Program-made: the position numbers and the translations under genes
Assembly: GCF_005771435.1 (NCBI RefSeq)
Contig: NZ_VANI01000021.1
Coordinates: forward strand, 46,469-110,468
Source: Microbulbifer harenosus
GTDB taxonomy: Bacteria > Pseudomonadota > Gammaproteobacteria > Pseudomonadales > Cellvibrionaceae
DNA: 64,000 bases
Reading direction: 5' to 3'
Shown here: positions 24,551 through 33,225 of the stretch, piece after piece
Layout: every line of letters starts with the position of its first letter
Numbering within the stretch: position 1 is the first letter of the stretch
Notes under the pieces: model-generated
The model's database searches: none
The model's input: only the letters and a program-made list of their open reading frames with translations
Told to the model about the DNA's origin: nothing

Positions 24551-26674
24551 ATGCAACCGAATCACCGTCTGTTTGCCAGCACTGTTCTGGCGGTCGCTCT
24601 CGCCGCAGCCAATGGGGCTGTCGCCGCGGAAGTGAAAAATTCCGAGAGGCTCGAGAATGTGGAAGTCGTCGGCGAGCAGGTGGACTCCTACCTGGTCAGC
24701 GACCTGGACACTGCGACGGGCCTCGGTCTATCGATCATGGAAACACCGCAATCGGTATCCGCGATCGGCCAGGTGCAGATGGACGACTTCAATATGTACA
24801 ACCTGAACGACGCACTGCTGGCCGTGCCGGGCATTCAGGTGGAGAGTGTGGAAACCGACCGCACCTACTATTCCTCCCGCGGCTTTGACGTCACCAATTT
24901 CCAGGTCGATGGCGTGGGCCTGCCATCTACCTACGGCAACCGCAGCGGTGAGACCGATACTTCCATCTACGAGCGCATCGAAGTGGTGCGCGGTGCCAAT
25001 GGCCTGATGAGTGGCGCCGGCAATCCGTCAGCCACCGTCAATATGGTGCGCAAACGCCCCACCGATGATCTGCAAATGTCCTTCAGCGCCATCGCGGGTT
25101 CCTGGGACAGGCTGCGCCTGGAGAGCGATGTTTCCGGCACCCTGACCGATGGCCTGCGCGGTCGCGTGGTAATGACCAAGGAAGACAGGGAGTCGTATCT
25201 CGATTTTTACGCCATGGACAAATCCGTGGTCTACGGAGCACTGGAAAAGGACCTGGGTGAATCCACCCTGCTGACACTGGGCGCCAGCTACCAGAGCAGC
25301 CTCGCCGACAGCCCACTGTGGGGCGCGCTGCCGCTGGTGTACTCCGACGGGACACCCACCGATTACGACGTGTCCGCCTCCACCTCTGCCGAGTGGGCCT
25401 ACTGGGACAACATTGAGAAAGAAGTCTTCGCCGAACTGAAGCACGAGTTTGCCAACGGCTGGGAACTCAAGGGCTACTACAGCACTGCGGACATCGAAGG
25501 CGACAGCGAGCTGTTTTATATGTACAGCCTGCCGGATCGCGACACCGACATAGGCCTGATAGGCTACGCCAGCGGCTATACCCTGGACGGCAAGCAGGAC
25601 GTGTTCGACCTGCGCGCATCCGGTACTTACCAGTTGCTGGGCCGCGAGCACGACCTGCTGTTCGGCTACAACTGGTCCGAAGGCTCAACCAGAGAAGTTT
25701 CGCTGTACGACTACACCAACGGCTTCCCGCCGATCGGCGACTTCACCCAGTGGAACGGCCAGACCCCGGTCAAACCGGTATATACCGACGGGCTGACCGG
25801 CAGTAATTTCGATGAAGAGCAGAGTGCGTTTTACGCTGCGACCCGCTTCCGCCTAACCGACAGCCTGAGCTTGGTGGGCGGCGCCCGCGTGGTGAACTGG
25901 GAGGCCGAAGGTGAAGGCTACGGTACCAGCAAAGTCACCAAGGTGGATGGCAAGGTTCTGCCCTACGCGGGTGTGGTGTACAGCCTGACCGACAATTACT
26001 CCCTTTACGCGAGCCACACAGAAACCTTCCGTGCGCAGGATGATGTTGCCGAAGACCTGTCTTTTATTGACCCAACCGAGGGCGTCAATGACGAGGTGGG
26101 AGTAAAAGGGCAATTTCTCGGCGGCAAGCTCATTGCAACCCTGGCTTACTACCAGACCCAGCAGAACAACGTGGCGGAGTTTGCCGGCCAGATTGAAGAC
26201 CCGAACAACGATCAGGTGATGATCGACTACTACGAAGGCCGCGATTACGACAGCAACGGCTACGACCTGACCGTCAGTGGTGAACTTGTCGAAGGCCTGC
26301 ACATGGAGTTCAGCTACGCCAAGGTGGATATCGAGAATAAGGCCGGCAATGGCCTCAACCGAGACTTTATCCCCGAGCAGACTGTGCGCCTCTACGCCAG
26401 CTACCGTCCGCCGATGCTCGACCAGCTCAAGGTGGGTGGCGGCCTCAACTGGCAGGACGATATTTCCCGCGTTCACGCTTCGGGGCATACCATCGAGCAG
26501 GACGCCTATGCGACCCTGCAGTTGTTTGCCAATTACAAGGTGAGCGAACAGCTGAGTTTCTCCATTAATGGTGAAAACCTTACCGACGAGAAATACATCA
26601 GCAGCCTGTACTGGGATCAGGGCTTCTACGCCGCGCCACGCAACTTCAGCGCATCGGTGAACTGGCGTTACTGA
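24551..26674 (+). CDS. TonB-dependent siderophore receptor
   Basis: A 707-residue outer-membrane receptor of the ferric-siderophore class (FhuE/FpvA-like, TIGR01783 wording). The signal peptide covers ~1-25 (AANGAVAAE). A plug domain (~50-165) has METPQSVSAIGQVQMDDF (~60), YSSRGFDVTNFQVDGVGLP (~107) and RIEVVRGANGLMSGAGNPSATVN (~142-164). The barrel ends SVNWRY with the usual terminal aromatic. The phrase TPQSVS is characteristic of siderophore receptors rather than glycan receptors. Regulation by Fur is suggested by the upstream box. The downstream PepSY gene is probably functionally linked, although a hairpin terminator lies between them. Confidence 0.93.
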   Translation: MQPNHRLFASTVLAVALAAANGAVAAEVKNSERLENVEVVGEQVDSYLVSDLDTATGLGLSIMETPQSVSAIGQVQMDDFNMYNLNDALLAVPGIQVESVETDRTYYSSRGFDVTNFQVDGVGLPSTYGNRSGETDTSIYERIEVVRGANGLMSGAGNPSATVNMVRKRPTDDLQMSFSAIAGSWDRLRLESDVSGTLTDGLRGRVVMTKEDRESYLDFYAMDKSVVYGALEKDLGESTLLTLGASYQSSLADSPLWGALPLVYSDGTPTDYDVSASTSAEWAYWDNIEKEVFAELKHEFANGWELKGYYSTADIEGDSELFYMYSLPDRDTDIGLIGYASGYTLDGKQDVFDLRASGTYQLLGREHDLLFGYNWSEGSTREVSLYDYTNGFPPIGDFTQWNGQTPVKPVYTDGLTGSNFDEEQSAFYAATRFRLTDSLSLVGGARVVNWEAEGEGYGTSKVTKVDGKVLPYAGVVYSLTDNYSLYASHTETFRAQDDVAEDLSFIDPTEGVNDEVGVKGQFLGGKLIATLAYYQTQQNNVAEFAGQIEDPNNDQVMIDYYEGRDYDSNGYDLTVSGELVEGLHMEFSYAKVDIENKAGNGLNRDFIPEQTVRLYASYRPPMLDQLKVGGGLNWQDDISRVHASGHTIEQDAYATLQLFANYKVSEQLSFSINGENLTDEKYISSLYWDQGFYAAPRNFSASVNWRY

Positions 26675-26703
26675 TTCACCTGTGTAAATCAGAGGCACTC
26701 TTG

Positions 26704-26742
26704 GGGGTGAAGGCCATTTATGGCCTTCACCCCGTTTGTGTT
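26704..26742 (+). terminator. Terminator or attenuating hairpin after siderophore receptor
   Basis: GGGGTGAAGGCCA and TGGCCTTCACCCC pair over 13 bp with a TTTA loop, followed by the interrupted T-rich GTTTGTGTTT. The PepSY gene starts 46 bp later, so some readthrough is likely. Confidence 0.8.
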
Positions 26743-26787
26743 TAGCGATTTGAGATTCTTTGCCGGCGTAACCCAAGCGAGAACAAC

Positions 26788-27915
26788 ATGAATAAAACCC
26801 TGTTCAAATTGCACAGCTGGATGGCATTGGCCGCCTTTGTCCCGCTGCTGGTCATCTGCATCACCGGCAGTATTCTGGTGTTCAAGCACGAGATTGATTC
26901 GCTGCTGCTCGCCGACAAGGTGCGGGTGGATTCGAATGGTCGTGAGCGCTTGAGCCTGGATGCGCTGGAAGCTTCCATGCACAGTAATTTCCCCGGCTAT
27001 GAGGTCACCGGCTGGGCGCTGTTCCAGGACAAAGACCGCGCGGATCTGGTGTACACCATACAGCACGGCACCGATGAGTGGACCTATGCGCTGATGGACC
27101 AGTACACCGGTGAGCCGCTGCGCCCGCCCATGGGACTGACCCATCACTTAACCGATTGGTTACTGGACCTGCACTACACCCTGTTGCTGGGCGACTGGGG
27201 CATGCTTATTACCAGTGTCTTCTCCATCCTGCTGTGCCTGTTGGGTATTACCGGCTTTATCCTGTACCGCAAGTTCTGGAAGAACTTTTTCACCCTGCGC
27301 TGGAACGCGCGTATGATCGTGTACTTCTCCGATTTGCACAAAATGACCGGTATCATCGGCGCACCGGTCCTGCTGATCCTCGGCTTCACCGGTGCCTGGT
27401 GGAATATCACCCACTTCGCCCATGAGCTGGAAGAGCACGCCGGCGGAGCCGAACACTACAAAATGGCCGAGCGCCTGTACAACGACGACCTCTCGCTGCA
27501 GGCTCTAATGGATGACGCCGGCAAGCGCATCCAGAACTTCGAGACCACCTACATTTCTTTCCCCTGGGAGCCGGGTACCAACTTCACCTTCTGGGGCGAT
27601 GTGCACAGCGGCAATCCGCTGATCAGCGAGTACGCCAGCAACGTCACCTACAACGCCCAGAGCGGCGAACACATGCTGAGCTACGACATCCGCGACGCGA
27701 CTCTGGGTGCGGTGATCGTCGACAGCTACCGCCGCCTGCACTTCGGTAATTTCGCCGGTCTGGTGAGCAAGATTCTATGGTGTGTGATCGGCCTGTCGCC
27801 GCTGCTGCTGTCCATCACCGGCATCTACATCTGGTACCAGCGCCGTGAGAAGCGCCGCAATGCGCGGGACAAGCGTCGGGCCAAGGCGGCGGCGCTGGCA
27901 GGTGCTGCCGCCTGA
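26788..27915 (+). CDS. PepSY-associated transmembrane protein (siderophore/iron reductase-like)
   Basis: A 375-residue inner-membrane protein of the PepSY-TM family. An N-terminal TM (FKLHSWMALAAFVPLLVICITGSILVF, ~6-32) contains the conserved H-W pair. A periplasmic PepSY segment follows (~60-110), then TM segments near 150-170 (LLCLLGITGFILYRKFW) and 190-205 (HKMTGIIGAPVLLILGFTGAWW). The C-terminal TM ends YIWYQRREKRR. Paired histidines are consistent with heme b binding. Members next to TonB siderophore receptors are thought to reduce iron-siderophores at the inner membrane. It is the nearest partner of the 24551-26674 receptor. The Lys/Arg/Ala-rich end is cytosolic. Confidence 0.88.
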   Translation: MNKTLFKLHSWMALAAFVPLLVICITGSILVFKHEIDSLLLADKVRVDSNGRERLSLDALEASMHSNFPGYEVTGWALFQDKDRADLVYTIQHGTDEWTYALMDQYTGEPLRPPMGLTHHLTDWLLDLHYTLLLGDWGMLITSVFSILLCLLGITGFILYRKFWKNFFTLRWNARMIVYFSDLHKMTGIIGAPVLLILGFTGAWWNITHFAHELEEHAGGAEHYKMAERLYNDDLSLQALMDDAGKRIQNFETTYISFPWEPGTNFTFWGDVHSGNPLISEYASNVTYNAQSGEHMLSYDIRDATLGAVIVDSYRRLHFGNFAGLVSKILWCVIGLSPLLLSITGIYIWYQRREKRRNARDKRRAKAAALAGAAA

Positions 27916-28005
27916 CGGTTTCTTCATTGAAGGGCTTTTGCTACCATCGTTTGGCCTTACCAAATAACGATGTTCTGCCTGACAGAAACAGTAGCGAGCC
28001 CTTGT

Positions 28006-29232
28006 ATGACCCTCTCCCGTGTAAACGCAGCCCGCGGCCTGACGCTCGCTGCTCTACTGCTGGCAGCCACCGGCTGCGGTGCCAAAAACACACCCGCTGA
28101 CGCCTCCCGGGCCGGGCCCGATCCGCTGGCGAAGCTGCAACCGGCGCAGGACATGGCCGCCTACCGGGCCATGTCCGATCTGCTCTACAAGCTGGACCAG
28201 GACGCGATCAAGCGAGAATTGGCCGAGACCAGGCAGGAAAAAAGCACCAAACCTACGAAAGACAAACTGTTCGGGTTCGATGTTAAGCAGGCCCTCTACG
28301 ACCGCGACTTTATAGCCAGTGCCGAGGGTAAAGCCCTGGCCGACAGCCTGCTCACCTACCAGACACCCTCCGGTGGCTGGTCCAAGCGCACCGACATGAG
28401 CACACCGCGTCAACCCGGCCAGCAGTTCGGCACCGAAAAAGATTACGTTCCCACCTTCGATAACTACGCCACCACCACCCAGTTCTGGGTCATGGTGAAT
28501 GCCTGCAATGCCCACCAGGACCGCCGCTACTGCGATTCCGCGAGCCGGGCACTCAACCTTATCCTGCTCGCACAGTACCCCAACGGCGGCTGGCCTCAGT
28601 CCTTCCCACTGCGCGGCAAGTACCACGACGATATCACCTTCAACGACGATGCCATCGCCAACCTGCTGAAAGTGGTCGGCGCCGCGGCCGAAGGCGACGA
28701 GCGCCTGGCCTTTCTCGCCGCCGACTTGAAAGCGCAGGCAAAACACAGCCTTGTGCGCGCACTGGATATGCTGGTGGCCACCCAGGTCGAGGTAAATGGC
28801 GAGCCCACCATCTGGGGCGCGCAGCACGATGACGAAACCCTGGAGCCCACGTCCGCGCGTGCGTTCGAGCCGGTGGCACTCGCCACCAGCGAGAGTGCCG
28901 ACCTGGTATTGTTCCTGATGACCCTGAAAAATCCGCCGGAAAACGTCCGCAAGGCGATCGACAGTGCCAACCGCTGGTTTGAGCAACACCAGATGCACGG
29001 CCTGCGCTACCGCCGCGGCGACGAACTGCCGGCGCTGATCCCGGACGACGATGCCGACCCGCTGTGGGCGCGCTTCTACGATATCGAGAGCGACCGCCCG
29101 GTGTTCGGCGATCGCGATGGCCAGGTGTATTTCGAGTTGGACAAGGTTTCCGCCGAGCGCCGCGCCGGCTACGGCTGGTACACCGAGCGCCCCTACAAGG
29201 CCCTCAAGGAATACCGCAAGTGGCAACAGTGA
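28006..29232 (+). CDS. PL10 pectate lyase, lipoprotein
   Basis: A 408-residue polysaccharide lyase family 10 protein (PelA/Pel-15E type), which cleaves de-esterified polygalacturonate by beta-elimination with calcium. ATG 28006 gives a lipoprotein signal with lipobox AATGC (Cys ~25); the frame is open 12 codons upstream. The (alpha/alpha)3-toroid catalytic region has TPSGGWSKRTDMS (~115), YVPTFDNYATTTQ (~146), YPNGGWPQSFPL (~189), RYRRGDELP (~335) and ADPLWARFYDIESDRPVFGDRDG (~348-370). The length fits a single catalytic domain without a carbohydrate-binding module. It appears to be a monocistronic gene, not embedded in a pectin locus within this window. Confidence 0.92.
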   Translation: MTLSRVNAARGLTLAALLLAATGCGAKNTPADASRAGPDPLAKLQPAQDMAAYRAMSDLLYKLDQDAIKRELAETRQEKSTKPTKDKLFGFDVKQALYDRDFIASAEGKALADSLLTYQTPSGGWSKRTDMSTPRQPGQQFGTEKDYVPTFDNYATTTQFWVMVNACNAHQDRRYCDSASRALNLILLAQYPNGGWPQSFPLRGKYHDDITFNDDAIANLLKVVGAAAEGDERLAFLAADLKAQAKHSLVRALDMLVATQVEVNGEPTIWGAQHDDETLEPTSARAFEPVALATSESADLVLFLMTLKNPPENVRKAIDSANRWFEQHQMHGLRYRRGDELPALIPDDDADPLWARFYDIESDRPVFGDRDGQVYFELDKVSAERRAGYGWYTERPYKALKEYRKWQQ

Positions 29233-29251
29233 TGCATCGCCACCACTCCCC

Positions 29252-29274
29252 GTAGGAGCCTGCCTGCAGGCGAA
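29252..29274 (+). repeat. REP-like sequence
   Basis: GTAGGAGCCTGCCTGCAGGCGAA has the GTAGGAGC...GGCGAA form of gammaproteobacterial REP elements with an internal GCCTG/CAGGC hairpin. Only one copy was noticed in the window. Confidence 0.55.
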
Positions 29275-29275
29275 C

Positions 29276-29308
29276 AAAAAAGCCCTGGAAATCCAGGGCT
29301 TTTTCTTT
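29276..29308. terminator. Bidirectional terminator between PL10 and cydB
   Basis: AGCCCTGG-AAAT-CCAGGGCT is preceded by six A and followed by TTTTTCTTT. It serves the convergent lyase and oxidase operons. Confidence 0.92.
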
Positions 29309-29327
29309 CCATCTCATCCAATCCACT

Positions 29328-30347
29328 TCAGTGGTAATGCAACTCCGTCGCCTTGCCGTGAAATACCCGATAGGAAAACGCGGTGTACATCAGGATCACC
29401 GGAATCACCACCACCGCGCCCGCGAGAATAAACTGCAGCGATTCGCGCGCACTGGCCGCTTCCCAGATATTCAGTTTCCCCGGCACGATGTCCGGGAAAA
29501 AGCTGAAGCCGAGTCCGCTGAAACACAGTACAAATATGCCCACCACAATAAAAAAGGGGACACTGCTGTGGCGGTCGTGGGCTTTCGGCAGCCGGCGCAA
29601 CAGGATGTCGTTGCCCACAAAGCCGAGAAAGCACAGCACCGGGATCAGCAGTACAAACATCACCAGCGGGAAGGTAAACCAGCGGTCAAATACCCCCGGG
29701 TTCACCAGCGGGTTGATCGCGCAGACCGCGACCACACCCACCAGCGAGGCGCGACCGGCCAACTGTGTCCAGCGCACCGCCCTCGTCTGCAACTGGTCTT
29801 CTGCTTTCAATACCAGCCAGGCAGCACCGATATAACTGTAAGCCGCGGTAACACCGAGGGCGGACACCGCGCAGAACAGTTGCGACGACAGGCTCTGGTC
29901 AAACCCCATCACATACTGCCCGAGCATATAACCCTGGGTGAGGGTAGTGAGCAGTGAGCCGATCTTGAAGGTGCGATCCCAGGCGAGCTTGTGATCCACC
30001 GCCGCCTTGGCGCGGAAGTCGAAGGCGACACCGCGCATGATCAAGCCGATCAACATGACCGCCACCGGGATATACAGATTCATCAGGATCAGGCTGTGGG
30101 CCGAAGGAAAGGCGATCAGCAACAGGCCGATGGCGAGCACCAGCCAGGTTTCGTTGGCATCCCAGAAGGGGCCAATGGACGCGATCATGGTGTCCCGCTG
30201 CAGTTCGTCCTCTGCACCCATAGGCAGCAGGATGCCGACGCCGAGGTCGTAGCCATCGAGAATCGCGTAGGCCAGTACCGCGAGCCCCATCAGGGCAATG
30301 AAAACAACAGGCAGCCAGTCGCCGCTGTGGTTCAGTACTTCGTTCAC
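29328..30347 (-). CDS. cydB: Cytochrome bd-type quinol oxidase subunit II
   Basis: A 339-residue membrane protein of the CydB/CioB family. The N-terminus has the family pattern ALMGLAVLAYAILDGYDLGVGIL (~18-40) followed by GPFWDANETWLVLA (~58-71). About eight to nine TM segments follow, ending YTAFSYRVFHGKATELHYH. With subunit I it forms the terminal oxidase that reduces oxygen with quinol without pumping protons. Its ATG overlaps the end of cydA by 4 bp, so the two are translated together. The relation to the cyanide-insensitive (Cio) branch is suggested by the partner subunit. No small CydX-type ORF is recognisable after it before the terminator. Confidence 0.94.
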   Translation of the reverse strand: MNEVLNHSGDWLPVVFIALMGLAVLAYAILDGYDLGVGILLPMGAEDELQRDTMIASIGPFWDANETWLVLAIGLLLIAFPSAHSLILMNLYIPVAVMLIGLIMRGVAFDFRAKAAVDHKLAWDRTFKIGSLLTTLTQGYMLGQYVMGFDQSLSSQLFCAVSALGVTAAYSYIGAAWLVLKAEDQLQTRAVRWTQLAGRASLVGVVAVCAINPLVNPGVFDRWFTFPLVMFVLLIPVLCFLGFVGNDILLRRLPKAHDRHSSVPFFIVVGIFVLCFSGLGFSFFPDIVPGKLNIWEAASARESLQFILAGAVVVIPVILMYTAFSYRVFHGKATELHYH

Positions 30348-31756
30348 GCGTTACCTCCGGCAGTACCTGGTTTGGAGTTGGGCTTGATGTGGGATTCAGG
30401 CAGATTGGTGAGACTGCCATCGGCGGCGGGTTCCGCGGTTTCGAATTCCTCAACGTAAACAGACTTGATCGCCATGCGTTTCAGGGTGTGGATATAGGCC
30501 CACATCAACACCACATAGACCAGCAGGTACATGGCGAGTGACAGCCCCACATTGGCCGGCGCCACCGGCGTTACCGCGTCTGCGGTTTTCAGAATACCGG
30601 TGACGAGCCAGGGCTGGCGACCGACCTCGGTCACATACCAGCCGGCCAGCGTGGCGATCCAGCCGGAAAATGTCATCGCCACCAGAAACTTCAGAAATGC
30701 CCGCGGCATCGCCGGGCGGCGCAACAGGTAACAGCCGAGCCAGGCCGTGGCGAGCATCAGCAAGCCCATGCCGACCATGATACGGAAGCCGAAAAACAGC
30801 GGTTTCACCGGCGGGTGATCGCCGTCAAAGCTGTTCAGCCCGCGAATTTCCCCATCGGTCTCGTGGGTGAGAATCAGGCTCGCCATATTGGGAATGCCAA
30901 CGGCAAAGTGGTTGCTGCGTGTTTCCTCATCGGGGATGGCAAACAACAGCAGCGGCGCGCCCTGTTCCGTTTCCCACACGCCCTCCATCGCGGCAATTTT
31001 CTGCGGCTGGTGCTCAAAGGTATTGAGCCCGTGCAGATCGCCGACGAAGGCCTGTAGCGGTGCGAGTATCGCCGCCAGTATCAGCCCGGTTTTCAGCGCC
31101 AGTCGCGGCGCCTGCTTTTCATCGCCTTTCAATATGCGGTAGGCGGAGAGGCCGGCGACGAAGAACGCGGCGGTCAATCCCGAGGCCAGCAGCATATGCA
31201 TCAACCGATACGGGAAGGACGGGTTGAAAATGACCTCTAGCCAGTTGGTTGCGTGCACCACACCGTCGCGGATTTCATAGCCCGCCGGTGTCTGCATCCA
31301 GGAATTGAGGGCGAGGATCCAGAAGGCAGAGAGCGTGGTGCCGATGGCCACCATCAGTGCGGAAAATGTGTGCACCTTGCTGGGCACCCGTTTGATGCCG
31401 AACAGCATGATGCCGAGAAAGGTCGCCTCGAGAAAAAACGCGGTCAGCACCTCGTATCCCAGCAGTGGCCCGGCGATATTCCCGACTTTTTCCATATAGC
31501 CCGGCCAGTTGGTGCCGAACTGGAACGACATGGTAATGCCGCTCACCACGCCGAGGGCAAAGGTGAGGGCAAAGATTTTTACCCAGAATCGGTACGCGCG
31601 CATCCACACCGGGTTGCCGGTGAGGTCGAAGCGCAGTTTGAAGAAGAAAAGAATCCAGCAGAGGGCAATGGTGATGGTGGGGAAGAGAATGTGAAAACTG
31701 ATGTTGGCGGCGAACTGGATTCGCGACAGCATCAGGGTGTCCAGCGCAGTGTCCAC
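30344..31756 (-). CDS. cydA: Cytochrome bd-type quinol oxidase subunit I (Cio-like)
   Basis: A 470-residue subunit carrying the hemes. Visible features are LSRIQFAANISFHILFPTITIALCW (~10-34, including the heme His), FGTNWPGYMEKVGNIAGPLLGYE (~75-97), a His in RLMHMLLASGL (~186), and EVGRQPWLVTGILKTADAV (~370-388) with the conserved GRQPW. The quinol-binding Q-loop between TM6 and TM7 is short, as in CioA/cyanide-insensitive oxidases; E. coli CydA has 522 residues. The operon order is regulator - cydA - cydB, with 49 bp between the regulator and this gene. It is expected to support respiration at low oxygen or in the presence of cyanide, sulfide or NO. Confidence 0.94.
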   Translation of the reverse strand: MDTALDTLMLSRIQFAANISFHILFPTITIALCWILFFFKLRFDLTGNPVWMRAYRFWVKIFALTFALGVVSGITMSFQFGTNWPGYMEKVGNIAGPLLGYEVLTAFFLEATFLGIMLFGIKRVPSKVHTFSALMVAIGTTLSAFWILALNSWMQTPAGYEIRDGVVHATNWLEVIFNPSFPYRLMHMLLASGLTAAFFVAGLSAYRILKGDEKQAPRLALKTGLILAAILAPLQAFVGDLHGLNTFEHQPQKIAAMEGVWETEQGAPLLLFAIPDEETRSNHFAVGIPNMASLILTHETDGEIRGLNSFDGDHPPVKPLFFGFRIMVGMGLLMLATAWLGCYLLRRPAMPRAFLKFLVAMTFSGWIATLAGWYVTEVGRQPWLVTGILKTADAVTPVAPANVGLSLAMYLLVYVVLMWAYIHTLKRMAIKSVYVEEFETAEPAADGSLTNLPESHIKPNSKPGTAGGNA

Positions 31757-31805
31757 AGGGTGTACCTCTTAGGTGACCGCGGCCCAGGACCGCGGGTTAC
31801 GGCTT

Positions 31806-32408
31806 TTACTTCGCTTTTTTTCCGGTCGTGCTTTTGGTGGTTGTTGTATTGGTTGTTTTAGTGGTTGCTTTGGCTTTGACGCCCGCTTTCAGGTCCAGCA
31901 GTTTGTTGAGACCGGAGCCCAGTTTCATCAGCTTGTGCAGATCCTTGTGATCCAGCTTGCTCAGGGTGTTGGCGAACTGGTCGAGCATTTCCAGCAGGCT
32001 GTATACCTCCTGGATTTTTTCCTGGGCCTGAGCCTCCTGCTCGTCGCGGGGATCGGTGAGCAGTAATTGCCGCAGCAGGGTGAGCGTGGGGTCCAGCTCG
32101 CGTTTGCGGCGCTCTTCGAATACGGTGCGCGCCAGATCCCAGATGGAACCGGCAGCAGTGAAGTAGTCTTTGCGGTCACCGGGCTGGTGGTGCAGCTCGA
32201 TCAGCCGCCACGCCTGCAATTCCTTGAGCCCCATGCTCACGTTGCCGCGGCTGATCTTCAGCGCCTCCGCCAGCTGGTCCGCGTTCAGCGGCTCGGAATG
32301 TATGGTCAGCAGGGCAAACATCTGCCCCACGGTGCGGTTGAATCCCCAGCGGCTGCCCATCTCGCCGAAGTGCAGCACGAACGCCTGGGCCTGATTGGAA
32401 AGTTTCAT
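31806..32408 (-). CDS. GbsR/MarR-family transcriptional regulator of the bd oxidase operon
   Basis: A 200-residue winged-helix regulator of the GbsR branch of MarR. The DNA-binding part covers ~25-85 with LNADQLAEALKISRGNVSMGLKELQAWRLIELHHQPGDRKDYF as helix-turn-helix and wing. A helical dimerisation region follows (~90-165). The last ~35 residues are a low-complexity Lys/Thr tail (KATTKTTNTTTTKSTTGKKAK), unusual for the family and perhaps a non-specific DNA or RNA contact. The family name-giver senses choline; others respond to different ligands. As first gene of the cyd operon, with a dyad just downstream of its own -10, it is probably an autorepressor controlling the oxidase. Confidence 0.88.
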   Translation of the reverse strand: MKLSNQAQAFVLHFGEMGSRWGFNRTVGQMFALLTIHSEPLNADQLAEALKISRGNVSMGLKELQAWRLIELHHQPGDRKDYFTAAGSIWDLARTVFEERRKRELDPTLTLLRQLLLTDPRDEQEAQAQEKIQEVYSLLEMLDQFANTLSKLDHKDLHKLMKLGSGLNKLLDLKAGVKAKATTKTTNTTTTKSTTGKKAK

Positions 32409-32420
32409 TTTGTTTTTAAC

Positions 32421-32438
32421 TTTCAGAAGTTTCTGAAA
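32421..32438. promoter_or_regulatory. Operator candidate of the gbsR-like/cydAB operon
   Basis: TTTCAGAA-GT-TTCTGAAA is a perfect 8-bp-arm dyad. It directly follows the predicted -10 on the minus strand and lies 13 bp before the regulator start codon, the expected position for an autorepressor site. Confidence 0.72.
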
Positions 32439-32466
32439 ATTGTAAATGTTAATTGATCGCTGTCAA
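32439..32466 (-). promoter_or_regulatory. Sigma70 promoter of the cyd operon
   Basis: On the minus strand, consensus TTGACA (32466-32461), a 16-bp spacer and TACAAT (32444-32439). The expected start near 32432 lies inside the adjoining dyad. Confidence 0.72.
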
Positions 32467-32598
32467 GAGCATCGTTGACATGGCATGTATGCGCTCAGGA
32501 GGGCTTGGGATCATTAGAGGGGAAGGTCGGCTGAAAAATGATCGCCGGTTGACCACCTTGGTGCCAGATTCCTACAATTCCACTTTTCGGAAAATAAT

Positions 32599-33225
32599 AT
32601 GCCGAATATCTCACTTTCCGCACTATTGGTGTCGATTCTACTGGTGCTCTGCTCTCCTTTCAGCGTTGAGGCCGAGGAATTCTCGCTTCTGCCCGTGTCT
32701 GATGCGCCAGAGCTTGGTGGTTCGGAAGGCTATATGCTGCTCTATGTTGATGCCGGGGGAACCGCACCCTCATTCGAGTTTGCCCGAATTGCAAGGGCAG
32801 ATAGCGAGCCCCTGCCGGAGGGCGAGCGTTTCCGCTTCGTTACCAAGCCGCACAAAATCACTCTGAAAGGCCTTGCTAATGGCTTTTACCTGCTGCCGAT
32901 GACAAAGGGGCAATATCAGATCATCCGGGTCAACGCGCCCCATTACAGCCTTCCATTTCGCATGAGTACGGACAACCGGCCCGAGTGGCGCTTTGTCATC
33001 GAACCGGGCAGGACCAACTATATTGGCGCATTGCACATTAATACCGAGCGTAGTGCATCACACGTGGAAATAGATCTGTTGAACAGGATTGCCATGCAGG
33101 AAGCAACGATTCGAGAGCTGATGGGGGAGACCCTGAATATGTATCCGCTCGCGTTTCACACCGGGTATAGAGATGATTTTTATCGCGATACTCAGAGTAG
33201 AAAGAACATCGAGGGCGCGCAGTGA
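32599..33225 (+). CDS. Secreted protein of unknown function coupled to S9 peptidase
   Basis: A 208-residue protein I do not recognise. The signal peptide is clear (SALLVSILLVLCSPFSVEAEE, ~6-26). The mature part looks like a beta-rich domain with GGSEGYMLLYVDAGG (~40-54), HKITLKGLANGFYLLPMTKGQYQI (~84-107) and WRFVIEPGRTNYIGALHI (~129-146). The GxTNYIG phrase resembles DUF2846-type envelope proteins, but this is weak. The C-terminal part is helical and polar. Its stop overlaps the GTG start of the following S9 peptidase (GTGA), so the two proteins are made together. It might be an accessory or substrate-presenting factor. It is AT-richer than the flanking genes. Confidence 0.75.
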   Translation: MPNISLSALLVSILLVLCSPFSVEAEEFSLLPVSDAPELGGSEGYMLLYVDAGGTAPSFEFARIARADSEPLPEGERFRFVTKPHKITLKGLANGFYLLPMTKGQYQIIRVNAPHYSLPFRMSTDNRPEWRFVIEPGRTNYIGALHINTERSASHVEIDLLNRIAMQEATIRELMGETLNMYPLAFHTGYRDDFYRDTQSRKNIEGAQ

